Source: Blastococcus sp. (lineage in GTDB: Bacteria; Actinomycetota; Actinomycetes; Mycobacteriales; Geodermatophilaceae). Taken from it: DNA of 38,829 bases. Under the pieces are notes generated by a model. It saw only the letters and a list, made by a program, of their open reading frames with translations, did not search any database and had not been told where the DNA came from. Where the stretch lies: positions 1 through 38,829 of the forward strand of contig JAOPWH010000076.1 in the NCBI GenBank assembly GCA_025965795.1, read 5' to 3'. Below are positions 9,034-17,120 of this stretch, one piece after another; within the stretch, counting starts at the first letter, position 1, and the number at the start of each line of letters is the position of its first letter. Made by a program: the position numbers and the translations under genes.

Positions 9034-9094
9034 GGCCCCGTCCCGAGGCTCGCACCGAGCTTGCGAGGTGTGAGGAGGACGGGGTCCGTTCTCA
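9034..9094 (-). terminator. Stop-codon hairpin element after the DUF1360 gene (repeat copy B)
   Basis: GGCCCCGTCCC (9034-9044) pairs with GGACGGGGTCC (9077-9087) with one bulged A. Inside is a second hairpin, CTCGCA/TGCGAG (about 9049-9067). The following bases contain the complement of the stop codon of the gene at 9092-9667. The same layout occurs at 33058-33118. It is probably an intrinsic-terminator-like or RNA 3'-end-protecting element read from the minus strand. Confidence 0.65.
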
Positions 9095-9667
9095 GTCCTC
9101 CGGCTGGACGCCCTCGCTCTGCGTCGGGAACCCACCGTTCTGGATCGCGTCGTAGACGAACTGGAGGACGTCGGAACCGGCGACCATGGTCATCGTGAGC
9201 GCCGCCAGCCGGGTCGCCTTCGGCGCGGTCACGTACCCGAACACGTAGGCCGTCCCGACCCACTGCGCCAGGCAGAAGGGACAGGTGAGGAGTTCGCCGA
9301 CGGCGTGCTTGATGCCGCCGTGCTCGCGCACCTCCTCCGCGACCTCCGCGTGTCCCGACGCGCCCTCGAACCGCGTGAAGGGAGCCCGGAGCGGGCTGGT
9401 CACGGGGTCCTTGGCGATGCGGCGGGCGAGGCGGAACGTCGCCACGGTGAGCAGGACCGTGTCGCCGAGCGGGATGCGGTCGGGAAGCTCGCGGCCCGAC
9501 GCCCGCACCGCCGCCGCGGCCGCCCCCACCAGACCGGCGTAGACGCTCATCGCGGCCAGATCGCCCCCGAGGGGCCGCTCCTCGCCGTTGGTGTACTCCC
9601 GCTTCTGGGTGCGGGCCCACTCCCGGACGGGGGTGCCGATGCGAAGGACCTGGTCTGCGAGTGCCAT
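9092..9667 (-). CDS. DUF1360 membrane protein
   Basis: A 191-residue protein of the DUF1360 family, function unknown. Hydrophobic segments lie at about residues 40-57, 66-82 and 130-165. The central motif LLTCPFCLAQWVG (C129, C132) is characteristic of the family and may bind metal. DUF1360 proteins are common in Actinomycetota and Bacillota; some are annotated as sporulation-related, which is not supported here. It is transcribed away from the DUF5709-type gene across a 202-bp divergent gap and separated from Ku by the hairpin element at its stop codon. Confidence 0.8.
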   Translation of the reverse strand: MALADQVLRIGTPVREWARTQKREYTNGEERPLGGDLAAMSVYAGLVGAAAAAVRASGRELPDRIPLGDTVLLTVATFRLARRIAKDPVTSPLRAPFTRFEGASGHAEVAEEVREHGGIKHAVGELLTCPFCLAQWVGTAYVFGYVTAPKATRLAALTMTMVAGSDVLQFVYDAIQNGGFPTQSEGVQPED

Positions 9668-9869
9668 GGCGGCGGCCTACCCCCGGCGACGCCTGCGCAA
9701 GCCCTGAGAGGCCGGGAGTGCCCCAGGGCACACCCGCGCATGGCCCGCGGGGCCACGGGTAGGGCTCGGGGCACGACACCGGACCGCGAGGACCGGTTCC
9801 CGGCCCGGCCGACTCGTCCGGGCACGACGACCGCGGGCTCTCGCCCCGCGCAGGAACGAAAGGCATCCC

Positions 9870-10283
9870 ATGACGCAGCCCGAGGGCCAGACCGCGCGCG
9901 ACATCTTCCCGGAGGACGAGGGCATCCCGGAGGTCTCGCAGGACGACTCCCCCACCATGGAGAGGGCCGAGGACCCCGAGTTCGCCCCGCTCCCCGGTGA
10001 GCGGCCCGGCGCCAGCACCGACTTCGGCACCACCGCCTTCGAGCAGGCCGAGGGCGAATCGCTGGACGGCCGGCTGGCGCGGGAGATCCCCGACGACGCG
10101 CCCGACGTGCGGCCCGCCGAGGACCCCCAGCGGGCGATGGGCCAGCTCGAGCAGGACACCTCGACGACCCCCGACAGCGACTCGGGGACCAACCGCACGG
10201 CCGACGACATCGAGGCCACCGCGGACGTGCCGGTCGGCGGCGAGGGACCCGAGGAGAGCGCCGTCCACCTCACCGACGGCTGA
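9870..10283 (+). CDS. Acidic DUF5709-type protein
   Basis: A 137-residue, strongly acidic, probably disordered protein. It lacks a signal peptide and membrane segment. Motifs such as ESLDGRLAREIPD and the closing EESAVHLTDG resemble the actinomycete DUF5709 family, whose function is unknown. The ATG at 9870 has a purine-rich GGAACGAAAGG just upstream. It stands alone on the plus strand between the DUF1360 gene and the STAS gene. A CACCCCC/GGGGGTG inverted repeat about 35 nt after its stop (10316-10356) may be its terminator. Confidence 0.72.
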   Translation: MTQPEGQTARDIFPEDEGIPEVSQDDSPTMERAEDPEFAPLPGERPGASTDFGTTAFEQAEGESLDGRLAREIPDDAPDVRPAEDPQRAMGQLEQDTSTTPDSDSGTNRTADDIEATADVPVGGEGPEESAVHLTDG

Positions 10284-10556
10284 CCGGTCTGCTCGACACG
10301 ATCGGGGTTCGACCGCACCCCCTCCGGGCGACTACCCGCACAGCTGCCGGGGGGTGGGTTGGCGTGTCCTCCGTCGATTGTCTACGTTTGCACCGCGGTT
10401 CAGCAGGCAGCCGCGTCGCCCCCGGCTCTTCCGGCTCGGGGTACGACACGTTCGACGACCTGCGAGATCGGGTGCTCCGAGTTCCCGGCTCGCGCGCAGC
10501 GGTAGATTGACCCGGCGGTCCGCCGTCCGGGTGACCGCCGAGAGGAGCCACAGTCC

Positions 10557-10955
10557 GTGACCACTTCCGACCTGCCCGCCGACGGGCAGCCCGACGTGTC
10601 CTCCGAAGGCACCGAGGCGCCGTTCGACGATGTGATCACGCTGTCCACCTCCACCGGTGACGACGGCGTGGTGACGGTGACGGTGGTCGGTGAGGTGGAC
10701 ACGTTCACCGCTCCGGTTCTCCGCTCCACCCTCGACAGCCAGCTCGAGCAGCAGCCCGGTGAACTCGTGATCGACCTGTCCGGGGTCCAGTTCCTCGGGT
10801 CCGCCGGTCTGGCCGTGCTGGTCGAGACGCAGAAGTCGGCCCGCTCCCGCGAGGTCGCACTGCGGCTCATCGCCACCACCCGCGCGGTCACCCGCCCGCT
10901 CGAGGTGACCGGCCTGATCGACCTGTTCACGATCGCGGACAGCACCGCCCGCTGA
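10557..10955 (+). CDS. STAS-domain anti-anti-sigma factor (RsbV/RsfA type)
   Basis: A 132-residue single STAS domain (about residues 24-130) after a short acidic tail. The core motif DLSGVQFLGSAGLAVL contains the serine that RsbV-class proteins have phosphorylated by an RsbW kinase. Dephosphorylated, such proteins bind the anti-sigma factor and free the sigma factor. GTG at 10557 follows GAGAGGAG at good spacing. TAGATT (10503-10508) is a candidate -10. It lies 3.6 kb from rsbW-sigF with the SpoIIE fusion between, so it is a natural partner of that system (inference). The hairpin at 10991-11013 ends the transcript. Confidence 0.88.
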   Translation: MTTSDLPADGQPDVSSEGTEAPFDDVITLSTSTGDDGVVTVTVVGEVDTFTAPVLRSTLDSQLEQQPGELVIDLSGVQFLGSAGLAVLVETQKSARSREVALRLIATTRAVTRPLEVTGLIDLFTIADSTAR

Positions 10956-10990
10956 ACGCCGCCGGGTACCCGGCACCGATCCATCGAGCT

Positions 10991-11018
10991 GGGCCCCGCC
11001 ACCGGCGGGGCCCTTCTC
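10991..11018. terminator. Bidirectional intrinsic terminator
   Basis: A perfect 10-bp G/C stem (10991-11000 with 11004-11013) closes a 3-nt loop and is followed on the plus strand by CTTCTC. It lies between the convergent STAS and topoisomerase IB genes and can serve both. Confidence 0.8.
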
Positions 11019-11022
11019 GCGT

Positions 11023-12030
11023 TCAGGCCGAGAGCAGCTGACAGACGGCCGCCTCGAGCACCTTCTGGGTGTCCCGGTCGGCCTCCGCCTCGTCGGCCTT
11101 GCGTAGTACATGGGCCACGGTCTCGCCGTTCTCGAAGCGATCGACCACCCGGGGGTCGACGTAGCTCGCCTTGCACACCGCCGGCGTGTTGCCCAGTTGC
11201 TCGCTGACCTGCTTGTAGGCGGCGCTGATCACTTTCTTGCGGCCCGTTCTGGTGCGCGGTGGCGATGCCTCGGCGAGAGCGGCCGCCATGAGCACCGTGG
11301 CGGTCCAGGTACGGAAGTCCTTGGCGGTGATCTCCGCGCCGCTGATCTCCTTCAGGTAGGCGTTGATCTCGGAGCTGGTCACGTCGCGCCACTCGCCGCC
11401 GTCGGTCTGGTAGGCGAGCAGGTCCTCCCCCGCGTCCGCCGGGCGCTCCAGCAGCTGCCGGACGACGGTCGCCGTGGGCCGGTCGGTGATCTCCACCTCG
11501 CGCTCGATGCCGCCCTTGGCGATGTAGGAATAGAACGTCCGCTCGCCCCGGACCGACACGTGCGCGCGTTTGAGGGTGGCCAGCCCGTAGGTCCCGTTCT
11601 CCTCCTCGTACTGCTCGCTACCGACGCGGAAGGCTCCCAGGTCCAGCAGCCGGATGGCGGTGGCCAGCACGCGGTCGCGGTTCAGCCCGCGGGTGCGCAG
11701 CCCCGCCATGACGGCGTCCCGCACGTCGGGGAGCTGCTGGGCGATCTCCAGGACGCGCTCGTGCTTCTCCGCGTCGCGGCGGGCCCGCCACTGGTCGTGG
11801 TAGCGGTACTGCCGTCGTCCGGCGGCGTCCGTCCCCGTGGCCTGGATGTGACCGTTCGGCCAGGGGCAGATCCAGACGTCCTTCCAGGCGGGCGGGATCG
11901 CCAGGCCACGGATGCGGTCGACCCGCTCGTCCTTGATCAGCACGCCGTCGGCGTCGTAGTAGGCGAAGCCGCGCCCGGCCCTCCGGCGTCGGTAGCCGGG
12001 GCCGTGCACGTCGCTGCGCCGCAGTCTCAC
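11023..12030 (-). CDS. DNA topoisomerase IB (poxvirus type)
   Basis: A 335-residue type IB topoisomerase that relaxes supercoils through a 3'-phosphotyrosyl intermediate. The N-terminal domain includes RGFAYYDADG and LAIPPAWKDVWICP. The catalytic domain carries KDFRTW and the nucleophilic tyrosine near residue 290 in KASYVDPRVVDRF. I prefer GTG at 12030, giving an N-terminus MRLRRSDVHGPG like its relatives; a TTG at 12063 would add 11 residues. Neither has a convincing ribosome site. The gene lies between two parts of the SigF partner-switching module but has no known link to it. Confidence 0.9.
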   Translation of the reverse strand: MRLRRSDVHGPGYRRRRAGRGFAYYDADGVLIKDERVDRIRGLAIPPAWKDVWICPWPNGHIQATGTDAAGRRQYRYHDQWRARRDAEKHERVLEIAQQLPDVRDAVMAGLRTRGLNRDRVLATAIRLLDLGAFRVGSEQYEEENGTYGLATLKRAHVSVRGERTFYSYIAKGGIEREVEITDRPTATVVRQLLERPADAGEDLLAYQTDGGEWRDVTSSEINAYLKEISGAEITAKDFRTWTATVLMAAALAEASPPRTRTGRKKVISAAYKQVSEQLGNTPAVCKASYVDPRVVDRFENGETVAHVLRKADEAEADRDTQKVLEAAVCQLLSA

Positions 12031-12100
12031 GTCTGGGAAGTGGGCAGCGGGCCGGTGCCACAAACCCCGGACGTCGCGCGTCCCCCTCCAGGGGGTTCCG

Positions 12101-13948
12101 TCAGCGCAGGTCCACCAGGCCGCCGAGCCCGCTGATCTCCAGGATGTGCCGGGTCACGCCACCCTCGGGCACGTGCACCACGAGCCGCCACCGCTCGTCC
12201 CGCGCGATCCGGGCGATCGCGAGCACCACCCGCACGGCAGCGCTGCTGAACAGGGTCACGCCGGCGAGGTCGAGCTCCACCCGGCCGGTGCCGCCGTGGC
12301 TGGCCTCCAGGAGACGGATGCGCAGCTGTTCGGCGCTGGCCTCGTCGACCGCGCCGCTCACCCGCACCACGGGAACCTCCGCGTCCCGGTCGACGGCGAT
12401 CTGCGCGCCGTCGGTACTCGCGGCGTGCTCCGGATCGGTCTCGGGGGTCCTGCGCAGCCGGAAGCTCAACGTCACCGTTGTCCCGCGTTCCTCCTCCAGC
12501 ACCACCCCGTCGACGAGTTGCCGCATGATCAGCAATCCACGCCCGCGGTCGCCCGGGTCCCGGTTCGGCGGCCGCCAGGTGCCCTCGTCGCGCACCGTCA
12601 CGGTGAGGACGCCGTCGACGTCCACGTCCGCGGCCACGGACATCGGCCCTGGGTCGGTGTCCCGGTAGGCGTGCTCGGCGGCGTTGGCGCACGCCTCGCC
12701 GACGGCCACCATCACCGTCACCCGGTCCTGCTCCCCCATGCCCAGCTCGGTCAGCCATCCGCCGAGCCGGCGGCGCACCCCCGGCAGCGCCGAGGGGAGG
12801 GCGACGAGATCCATCTGCAGGGGTTCCAGGGTGGTCGCCCGGCGATGGGCGACCAGGACGGCGACGTCATCGGGCCAGCCCTGCGGACGGCGAACACCTT
12901 CGGCGATCGCACCTGCCAACCCCGCCGATGCGTCCGGCTCGAGGGCGCCCGGCAGGGCCAGGATCTTGCGGGCGACCTCGGCCAGCCGCTTCCGGCCCTC
13001 GCTCGGATCGTGGGCGTCGCCGGCCACCGCGCCGTTGGAGAACAGGATCAGGGTGGCGCCCTGGTCGAGCACGTGCTCGGCGACCGACGCGGCCGCCCCG
13101 GGCATGCTCCCCAACGGGGGCCGCGGCGTCAGCGGGAGCGTCGTCGTCCGCCCGTCCGCCTGGACCACCAGCGGGGGCGGGTGCCCGGCCGCGGTGTAGA
13201 CCAGGCGCCCGGTGCCGGCGTCGAGCAGGCCGTAGAAGACCGACGCGCCCTCGACGTCGTCCATCTGGTCGGCGAAGGCATCCAGCGCGGCCATCACGGC
13301 CTGCGGCGACGGGTCGCGCAGGGCACTCGACCGCATGGCGCCCCGCAGCCGGCTCATGGCACCGACCGCCGGCACCCCGTGCCCGACGGCGTCACCCACG
13401 ACCAGCGCGAGCCGGCCGGCGCCCAGGGGCACCGCGTCGTACCAGTCGCCGCCGGCCGCCCGGGCCAGCGTGGCGCGGTGGTAGCTGCCGGAGAGCTGCA
13501 GGTCAGGGAGCATCGGCAGGGACGGCGGGAGCAGCGACAGCTGGGCCTGCTCGACCACGTCGTCCGCGGGCCGCGGCCAGTGGGTGCCGGCACCCTCGTC
13601 GCTGTCCCCGCCGAGGACGAGCAGCACACCCGGCCCGCCGTCGACCTCCAGCGGCCGGACGACCACCGTCGTGACCGGGCCGTCGGGAACGACCCGTCCG
13701 CTGAGCGTCGCCGGCTGCCCCGTGCGCATCACCCGCGCGACGACGTCGGCGACCGGCTGACCGTCGACGACCGGCAGCGCCGTGCCGCGGGACCGGGCGC
13801 GGGCGTTCGCCCAGACGGGGCCGGCCGCGGCCGCGCTGAGGCAGTAGATCGCGGCGGGCGCCGTCTCCAGGGCGTCGATCAGCAGACCGGAACCATGATC
13901 CCCGGAGGGGGTTGGCGGGGGTGGCAGACTGCCTGAACTGGCGCTCAT
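12101..13948 (-). CDS. Fused PAS-like / SpoIIE phosphatase / RsbW kinase / STAS regulator
   Basis: A 615-residue cytoplasmic protein with a complete partner-switching set in one chain. Residues 1-115 form a PAS-like sensor. Residues 130-350 are a PP2C/SpoIIE phosphatase, with GGDWYDAV near 168, GDAVGHG near 186 and GWPDDVAV near 340. Residues 370-505 are an RsbW-type HATPase with N-box EACANA near 419 and G1 region near 467. Residues 520-615 are a STAS domain whose VTLFSSAAV holds the presumed phosphoserine. The order matches M. tuberculosis Rv1364c, a SigF regulator. At residue 305 the usual metal-site Asp of the TDG motif is Asn (LFSNGAV). The start is uncertain: AGGAG abuts the ATG at 13948. 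It is divergent from rsbW-sigF across 229 bp. Confidence 0.9.
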   Translation of the reverse strand: MSASSGSLPPPPTPSGDHGSGLLIDALETAPAAIYCLSAAAAGPVWANARARSRGTALPVVDGQPVADVVARVMRTGQPATLSGRVVPDGPVTTVVVRPLEVDGGPGVLLVLGGDSDEGAGTHWPRPADDVVEQAQLSLLPPSLPMLPDLQLSGSYHRATLARAAGGDWYDAVPLGAGRLALVVGDAVGHGVPAVGAMSRLRGAMRSSALRDPSPQAVMAALDAFADQMDDVEGASVFYGLLDAGTGRLVYTAAGHPPPLVVQADGRTTTLPLTPRPPLGSMPGAAASVAEHVLDQGATLILFSNGAVAGDAHDPSEGRKRLAEVARKILALPGALEPDASAGLAGAIAEGVRRPQGWPDDVAVLVAHRRATTLEPLQMDLVALPSALPGVRRRLGGWLTELGMGEQDRVTVMVAVGEACANAAEHAYRDTDPGPMSVAADVDVDGVLTVTVRDEGTWRPPNRDPGDRGRGLLIMRQLVDGVVLEEERGTTVTLSFRLRRTPETDPEHAASTDGAQIAVDRDAEVPVVRVSGAVDEASAEQLRIRLLEASHGGTGRVELDLAGVTLFSSAAVRVVLAIARIARDERWRLVVHVPEGGVTRHILEISGLGGLVDLR

Positions 13949-14025
13949 CTCCTGGGCAGCCAACAACAGCCCACAGGTCCCGGCAACCGCGCCGCCACCA
14001 ACAGTGGATTGCCTCGAAAGCGTAC

Positions 14026-14052
14026 GTTTGCGCCGTCCGGAGCGGTGGGTAT
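14026..14052 (+). promoter_or_regulatory. SigF/SigB-type promoter of rsbW-sigF
   Basis: GTTT at 14026-14029, a 17-nt spacer, then GGGTAT at 14047-14052. This is the consensus reported for mycobacterial SigF promoters. Transcription would begin near 14060, leaving a leader of about 118 nt before rsbW. The leader contains a CGACGG-T-CCGTCG palindrome at 14075-14087. It indicates positive autoregulation of sigF. Confidence 0.82.
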
Positions 14053-14177
14053 CGAAGACCTTCGGCGGTGGACTCGACGGTCCGTCGGCACCGCCACGGA
14101 GGGCGCAACGGCCCACCCGCAGCAAGCGCCCGCGACTCGATGGCCGAGCGCGCCGGGAACGAAGGAGCACACGACGG

Positions 14178-14675
14178 ATGGTCGACTCGAGGGGCACCCT
14201 CGCGCAGGACGGACGGCGCGGGGAGCGACTGGAACTGCGAGTGCCCACCACGCCGACCCAGCTGCCGGCGGTCCGGGCCATGGCCGGTGACCTCGCCCTG
14301 CGCATGGACTACGACCTCGACGCGGTCGAGGACCTCCGCCTCGCGGTGGACGAGGCCTGCGCGACGCTGGCCCTCGTCGCCGCCGGTGACTCGCCGCTGA
14401 CCGTCGTCTTCGAGACCACCCGCGCCGGGCTGCACATCGAGGCCTGGGTGCCGACGTCCGAGGGCGTCGACGTGCCGCAGGAAGGCTTCGGCTGGGCGGT
14501 CCTCGCCACGCTCGTCGACACCGTCGATGCCCGCCGTTCGACGCAGGCCGTCGTCCCCGGTGGCAACGGCACCGACGTCCCCGTGGGTGTCATCGTGATG
14601 GACAAGTACCTCCCCGGACAGCGACCGACCGAGCTCGGTAGCGACGCAGGGCAGAACCTCTCGGTGGCCCGGTGA
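14178..14675 (+). CDS. rsbW: Anti-sigma factor RsbW (UsfX-like)
   Basis: A 165-residue anti-sigma factor with the GHKL/HATPase fold. The N-box region reads LRLAVDEACATL (about 53-64): the Glu is kept but the Asn typical of active kinases is Thr, and the glycine-rich G1 box is poorly preserved. As I recall, M. tuberculosis UsfX has a similarly divergent N-box. The ATG at 14178 follows GAAGGAG. Its stop overlaps the sigF GTG by 4 nt, giving the equimolar coupled synthesis usual for an anti-sigma/sigma pair. It is expected to hold SigF inactive until a dephosphorylated STAS protein captures it. Whether it still phosphorylates STAS proteins cannot be told from sequence. Confidence 0.88.
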   Translation: MVDSRGTLAQDGRRGERLELRVPTTPTQLPAVRAMAGDLALRMDYDLDAVEDLRLAVDEACATLALVAAGDSPLTVVFETTRAGLHIEAWVPTSEGVDVPQEGFGWAVLATLVDTVDARRSTQAVVPGGNGTDVPVGVIVMDKYLPGQRPTELGSDAGQNLSVAR

Positions 14676-15751
14676 GCCGGTCGTCGGCCACCGGTGAGAC
14701 TCCCCTGGTGGAGGCGCCGGTCCCCGGACAGCGTTCCGGAGCCGAGCCCGTACCCGAGCCCATGCCTGGGCCCGTATCGTCGGAGGACGACATCGGAGCA
14801 GACGATCAGCCCGTCGAGGCCGTGGAGTCCGTCCCCGATCCGCGCGCCGAGAGCGGTGTCGCCGTGCCGGTGCCGGCCGAGGGTGACGCCGTGCCGGCCG
14901 ACGCTGCGCCGACCGACGCCGATGCCGTGGTCGTCGTTCCGGAGCCGGTCGTCGAGGCGGACGTCGTCCCTGACGCCCCGCCGATCTCGGACAACCGTCG
15001 GCGCGCCGAGCGGACCGCCCCGCTGTTCGCCGAGCTGGCCACGCTGGAGAAGGACGATCCCCGGCGTGAGCGGCTCCGCGAGATCCTCGTGGAGGAGCAC
15101 CTGCCGCTGGTGCGTCACTTCGCCCGGCGGTTCAGCAACCGCGGCGAGCCCTTCGACGACCTGCTGCAGGTCGGCACCCTGGGGTTGATCGCCGCGATCG
15201 ACCGGTTCGACCCGACCCGGGGCGTCGAGTTCCTGTCCTTCGCCGTCCCCACCATCACCGGTGAGATCAAGCGGCACTTCCGGGACCAGGGCTGGTCGGT
15301 GCGCGTGCCACGGCGGCTCCAGGAACTGCACCTGTCGCTGAACGCCGCCGTCGGGGAGCTGGCGCAGAAGAACGGCCGGGCACCGACGCCCAGCGAGCTG
15401 GCCGAGCACCTGCGCATCCCCCGGGCCGAGGTCCTCGAAGGGCTGGCGGTGGCCAACGCCTACCGCAGCAGCTCCCTCGACGAACGGCTCTCCGGTGAGG
15501 ACGACTCGCCGACGCTGGCGGCGACGCTCGGCGAGGAGGACGCCGCACTGGAGGGTGTCGAGTACCGCGAGTCGTTGCAGCCCCTCCTGGCCACCATCCC
15601 GGCCCGCGAGCGCCGCATCCTGATCCTGCGTTTCTTCGGGAACATGACCCAGTCGCAGATCGCCGCGGACATCGGCATCTCGCAGATGCACGTCTCCCGA
15701 CTGCTCAGCCAGACACTGGCCAAGCTCCGCGAGGGCCTGCTCAAGGACTGA
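14672..15751 (+). CDS. sigF: SigB/SigF-family RNA polymerase sigma factor
   Basis: A 359-residue general-stress sigma factor. Residues from about 120 on are canonical. Region 2 carries LVRHFARRF and DDLLQVGTLGLIAAIDRFDP. Region 3 contains FLSFAVPTITGEIKRHFRD and RVPRRLQEL. Region 4 contains ERRILILRFFGNMTQSQIA and the helix-turn-helix ISQMHVSRLLSQTLAKL. Before this lies an acidic Pro/Val/Asp-rich extension of about 110 residues, making it roughly 100 residues longer than M. tuberculosis SigF. GTG at 14672 overlaps the rsbW stop (GTGA). An internal ATG at 14761 would shorten the tail but lacks a ribosome site. It is probably held by RsbW and autoregulated from 14026-14052. Confidence 0.93.
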   Translation: MSRSSATGETPLVEAPVPGQRSGAEPVPEPMPGPVSSEDDIGADDQPVEAVESVPDPRAESGVAVPVPAEGDAVPADAAPTDADAVVVVPEPVVEADVVPDAPPISDNRRRAERTAPLFAELATLEKDDPRRERLREILVEEHLPLVRHFARRFSNRGEPFDDLLQVGTLGLIAAIDRFDPTRGVEFLSFAVPTITGEIKRHFRDQGWSVRVPRRLQELHLSLNAAVGELAQKNGRAPTPSELAEHLRIPRAEVLEGLAVANAYRSSSLDERLSGEDDSPTLAATLGEEDAALEGVEYRESLQPLLATIPARERRILILRFFGNMTQSQIAADIGISQMHVSRLLSQTLAKLREGLLKD

Positions 15752-15755
15752 GCGA

Positions 15756-15772
15756 CGCCCTCCCTGAGGGCG
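15756..15772 (+). terminator. Hairpin after sigF
   Basis: CGCCCTC (15756-15762) pairs with GAGGGCG (15766-15772) around a 3-nt loop, 4 nt after the sigF stop. No T-tract follows. It lies between convergent sigF and the SPFH gene. Confidence 0.55.
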
Positions 15773-15829
15773 AACTCGCGCTGGTCGGGTACTCGAACCC
15801 CGGGACGGCGAACTCGACCCAGGAGTCGG

Positions 15830-17023
15830 TCAGGCCTGCTCGGGGTCGGCCCCGCCCAAACCGGGATCGAGGGCGTCGGTCTTCGCCTGCGTGAGCGACG
15901 GCGTCACCGGCAGGGGCGGGGTCGGCGGCTTGGCGCCGGCGTCCATGATGCTGGACAGCTCGATCTTGGCCTCGGGCTGGTCGGCGGCGGCCGGCAGCTG
16001 CGACTCGAACCAACCGGCGGTGTCCATCTCCGCCGTCGGCTTGGCCGAGCCGTTCGCCGACGGCTCGACGTCGAGCCACGACTTCTTCTCCTCGGCACCC
16101 CCGAGGCGGGACAGCCCCTCGAGTGCCTTGCTGAACTCGCTCGGGACGATCCACATCTTGTTGGCGTCACCCTGCGCGATCTTCGGCAGCGTCTGCAGGT
16201 ACTGGTAGGCGAGCAGCCCCTGGTCGGGCTTGCCGTCGTGGATGGCCTGGAAGACCGTCTCGATCGACTTGGCCTGGCCCTGGGCCTGGAGGAAGAGGGC
16301 GGCCCGCTCACCCTCGGCGCGCAGGATCCGGCTCTGCCGTTCGGCCTCGGCCTCCAGGATGGCCGACGTCTTCTTGCCCTCGGCCGAGAGGATCGCGGCC
16401 GCCTTCTGGCCCTCGGCGGTCGTGATGGCCGACTGCCGGGCGCCCTCGGCGGTCAGGATGATCGCGCGCTTGTCGCGGTCGGCGCGCATCTGCTTCTCCA
16501 TGGAGTCGCGGATCGAAGCCGGCGGGTCGATCGCCTTGATCTCCACCCGTGCGACGCGCAGACCCCAGGGGCCCGTCGTGCCGTCGATCACCTCGCGGAG
16601 CTGGCTGTTGATGCCGTCGCGACCGGTGAGCGCGCCCTCGAGGTTCAGCCCGCCGACCACGTTGCGCAGCGTCGTGGTGGTCAGCTGCTCCATGCCGGTG
16701 ATGTAGTTGGCGATGCCGTAGACGGCCAGCCGCGGGTCGGTCACCTGGAAGTACAGGACCGTGTCGATGCCCACCTGCAGGTTGTCGGACGTGATCACCG
16801 GCTGGGGCGGGAAGGAGATGACCTGCTCGCGCAGGTCGATGGTCGCGCGCACGCGGTCGACGAACGGCACCAGGATGGACAGGCCGGGCTGGAGCGTGCG
16901 GCTGTAGCGGCCGAGGCGTTCGATCACCTTGGCCTGGGCCTGCGGCACGATGGTGACGCTCTTGGCCAGCACGATGATCACGAAGAGCGCGATCACGAGC
17001 AGGGCGATCAGTGCGGGGGTCAC
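15830..17023 (-). CDS. SPFH/band-7 membrane-scaffold protein
   Basis: A 397-residue stomatin/prohibitin-type protein. One N-terminal membrane anchor (about 3-22) is followed by the SPFH domain to about 190 (VPQAQAKVIERLGRY, VITSDNLQVGIDTVLYFQV). A helical stretch to about 265 is built on repeated AEG motifs, and the tail is Pro/Ala-rich. Such proteins oligomerise on membranes and organise lipid microdomains. The gene follows nfeD on the same strand 97 bp downstream, the classic NfeD-SPFH pair (Rv1487-Rv1488 in M. tuberculosis). GTG at 17023 follows AAAGGGAG. Substrate or partners are not evident. Confidence 0.92.
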   Translation of the reverse strand: MTPALIALLVIALFVIIVLAKSVTIVPQAQAKVIERLGRYSRTLQPGLSILVPFVDRVRATIDLREQVISFPPQPVITSDNLQVGIDTVLYFQVTDPRLAVYGIANYITGMEQLTTTTLRNVVGGLNLEGALTGRDGINSQLREVIDGTTGPWGLRVARVEIKAIDPPASIRDSMEKQMRADRDKRAIILTAEGARQSAITTAEGQKAAAILSAEGKKTSAILEAEAERQSRILRAEGERAALFLQAQGQAKSIETVFQAIHDGKPDQGLLAYQYLQTLPKIAQGDANKMWIVPSEFSKALEGLSRLGGAEEKKSWLDVEPSANGSAKPTAEMDTAGWFESQLPAAADQPEAKIELSSIMDAGAKPPTPPLPVTPSLTQAKTDALDPGLGGADPEQA

Positions 17024-17120
17024 GGGTGGGCTCCCTTTCCTCGGGGGCGGTCAGCCGTGATCCTCCACCCCCGAGGCCGGCAGGTCACGCCTCATCGGCC
17101 GGGTTCACCTCCCCGGGCCG

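Noticed and set aside
10381-10445. SigF-type promoter before the STAS gene (GTTTGC near 10386 and GGGTAC near 10439)
   Set aside because: The two boxes are about 50 nt apart, far from the 15-17 nt required.
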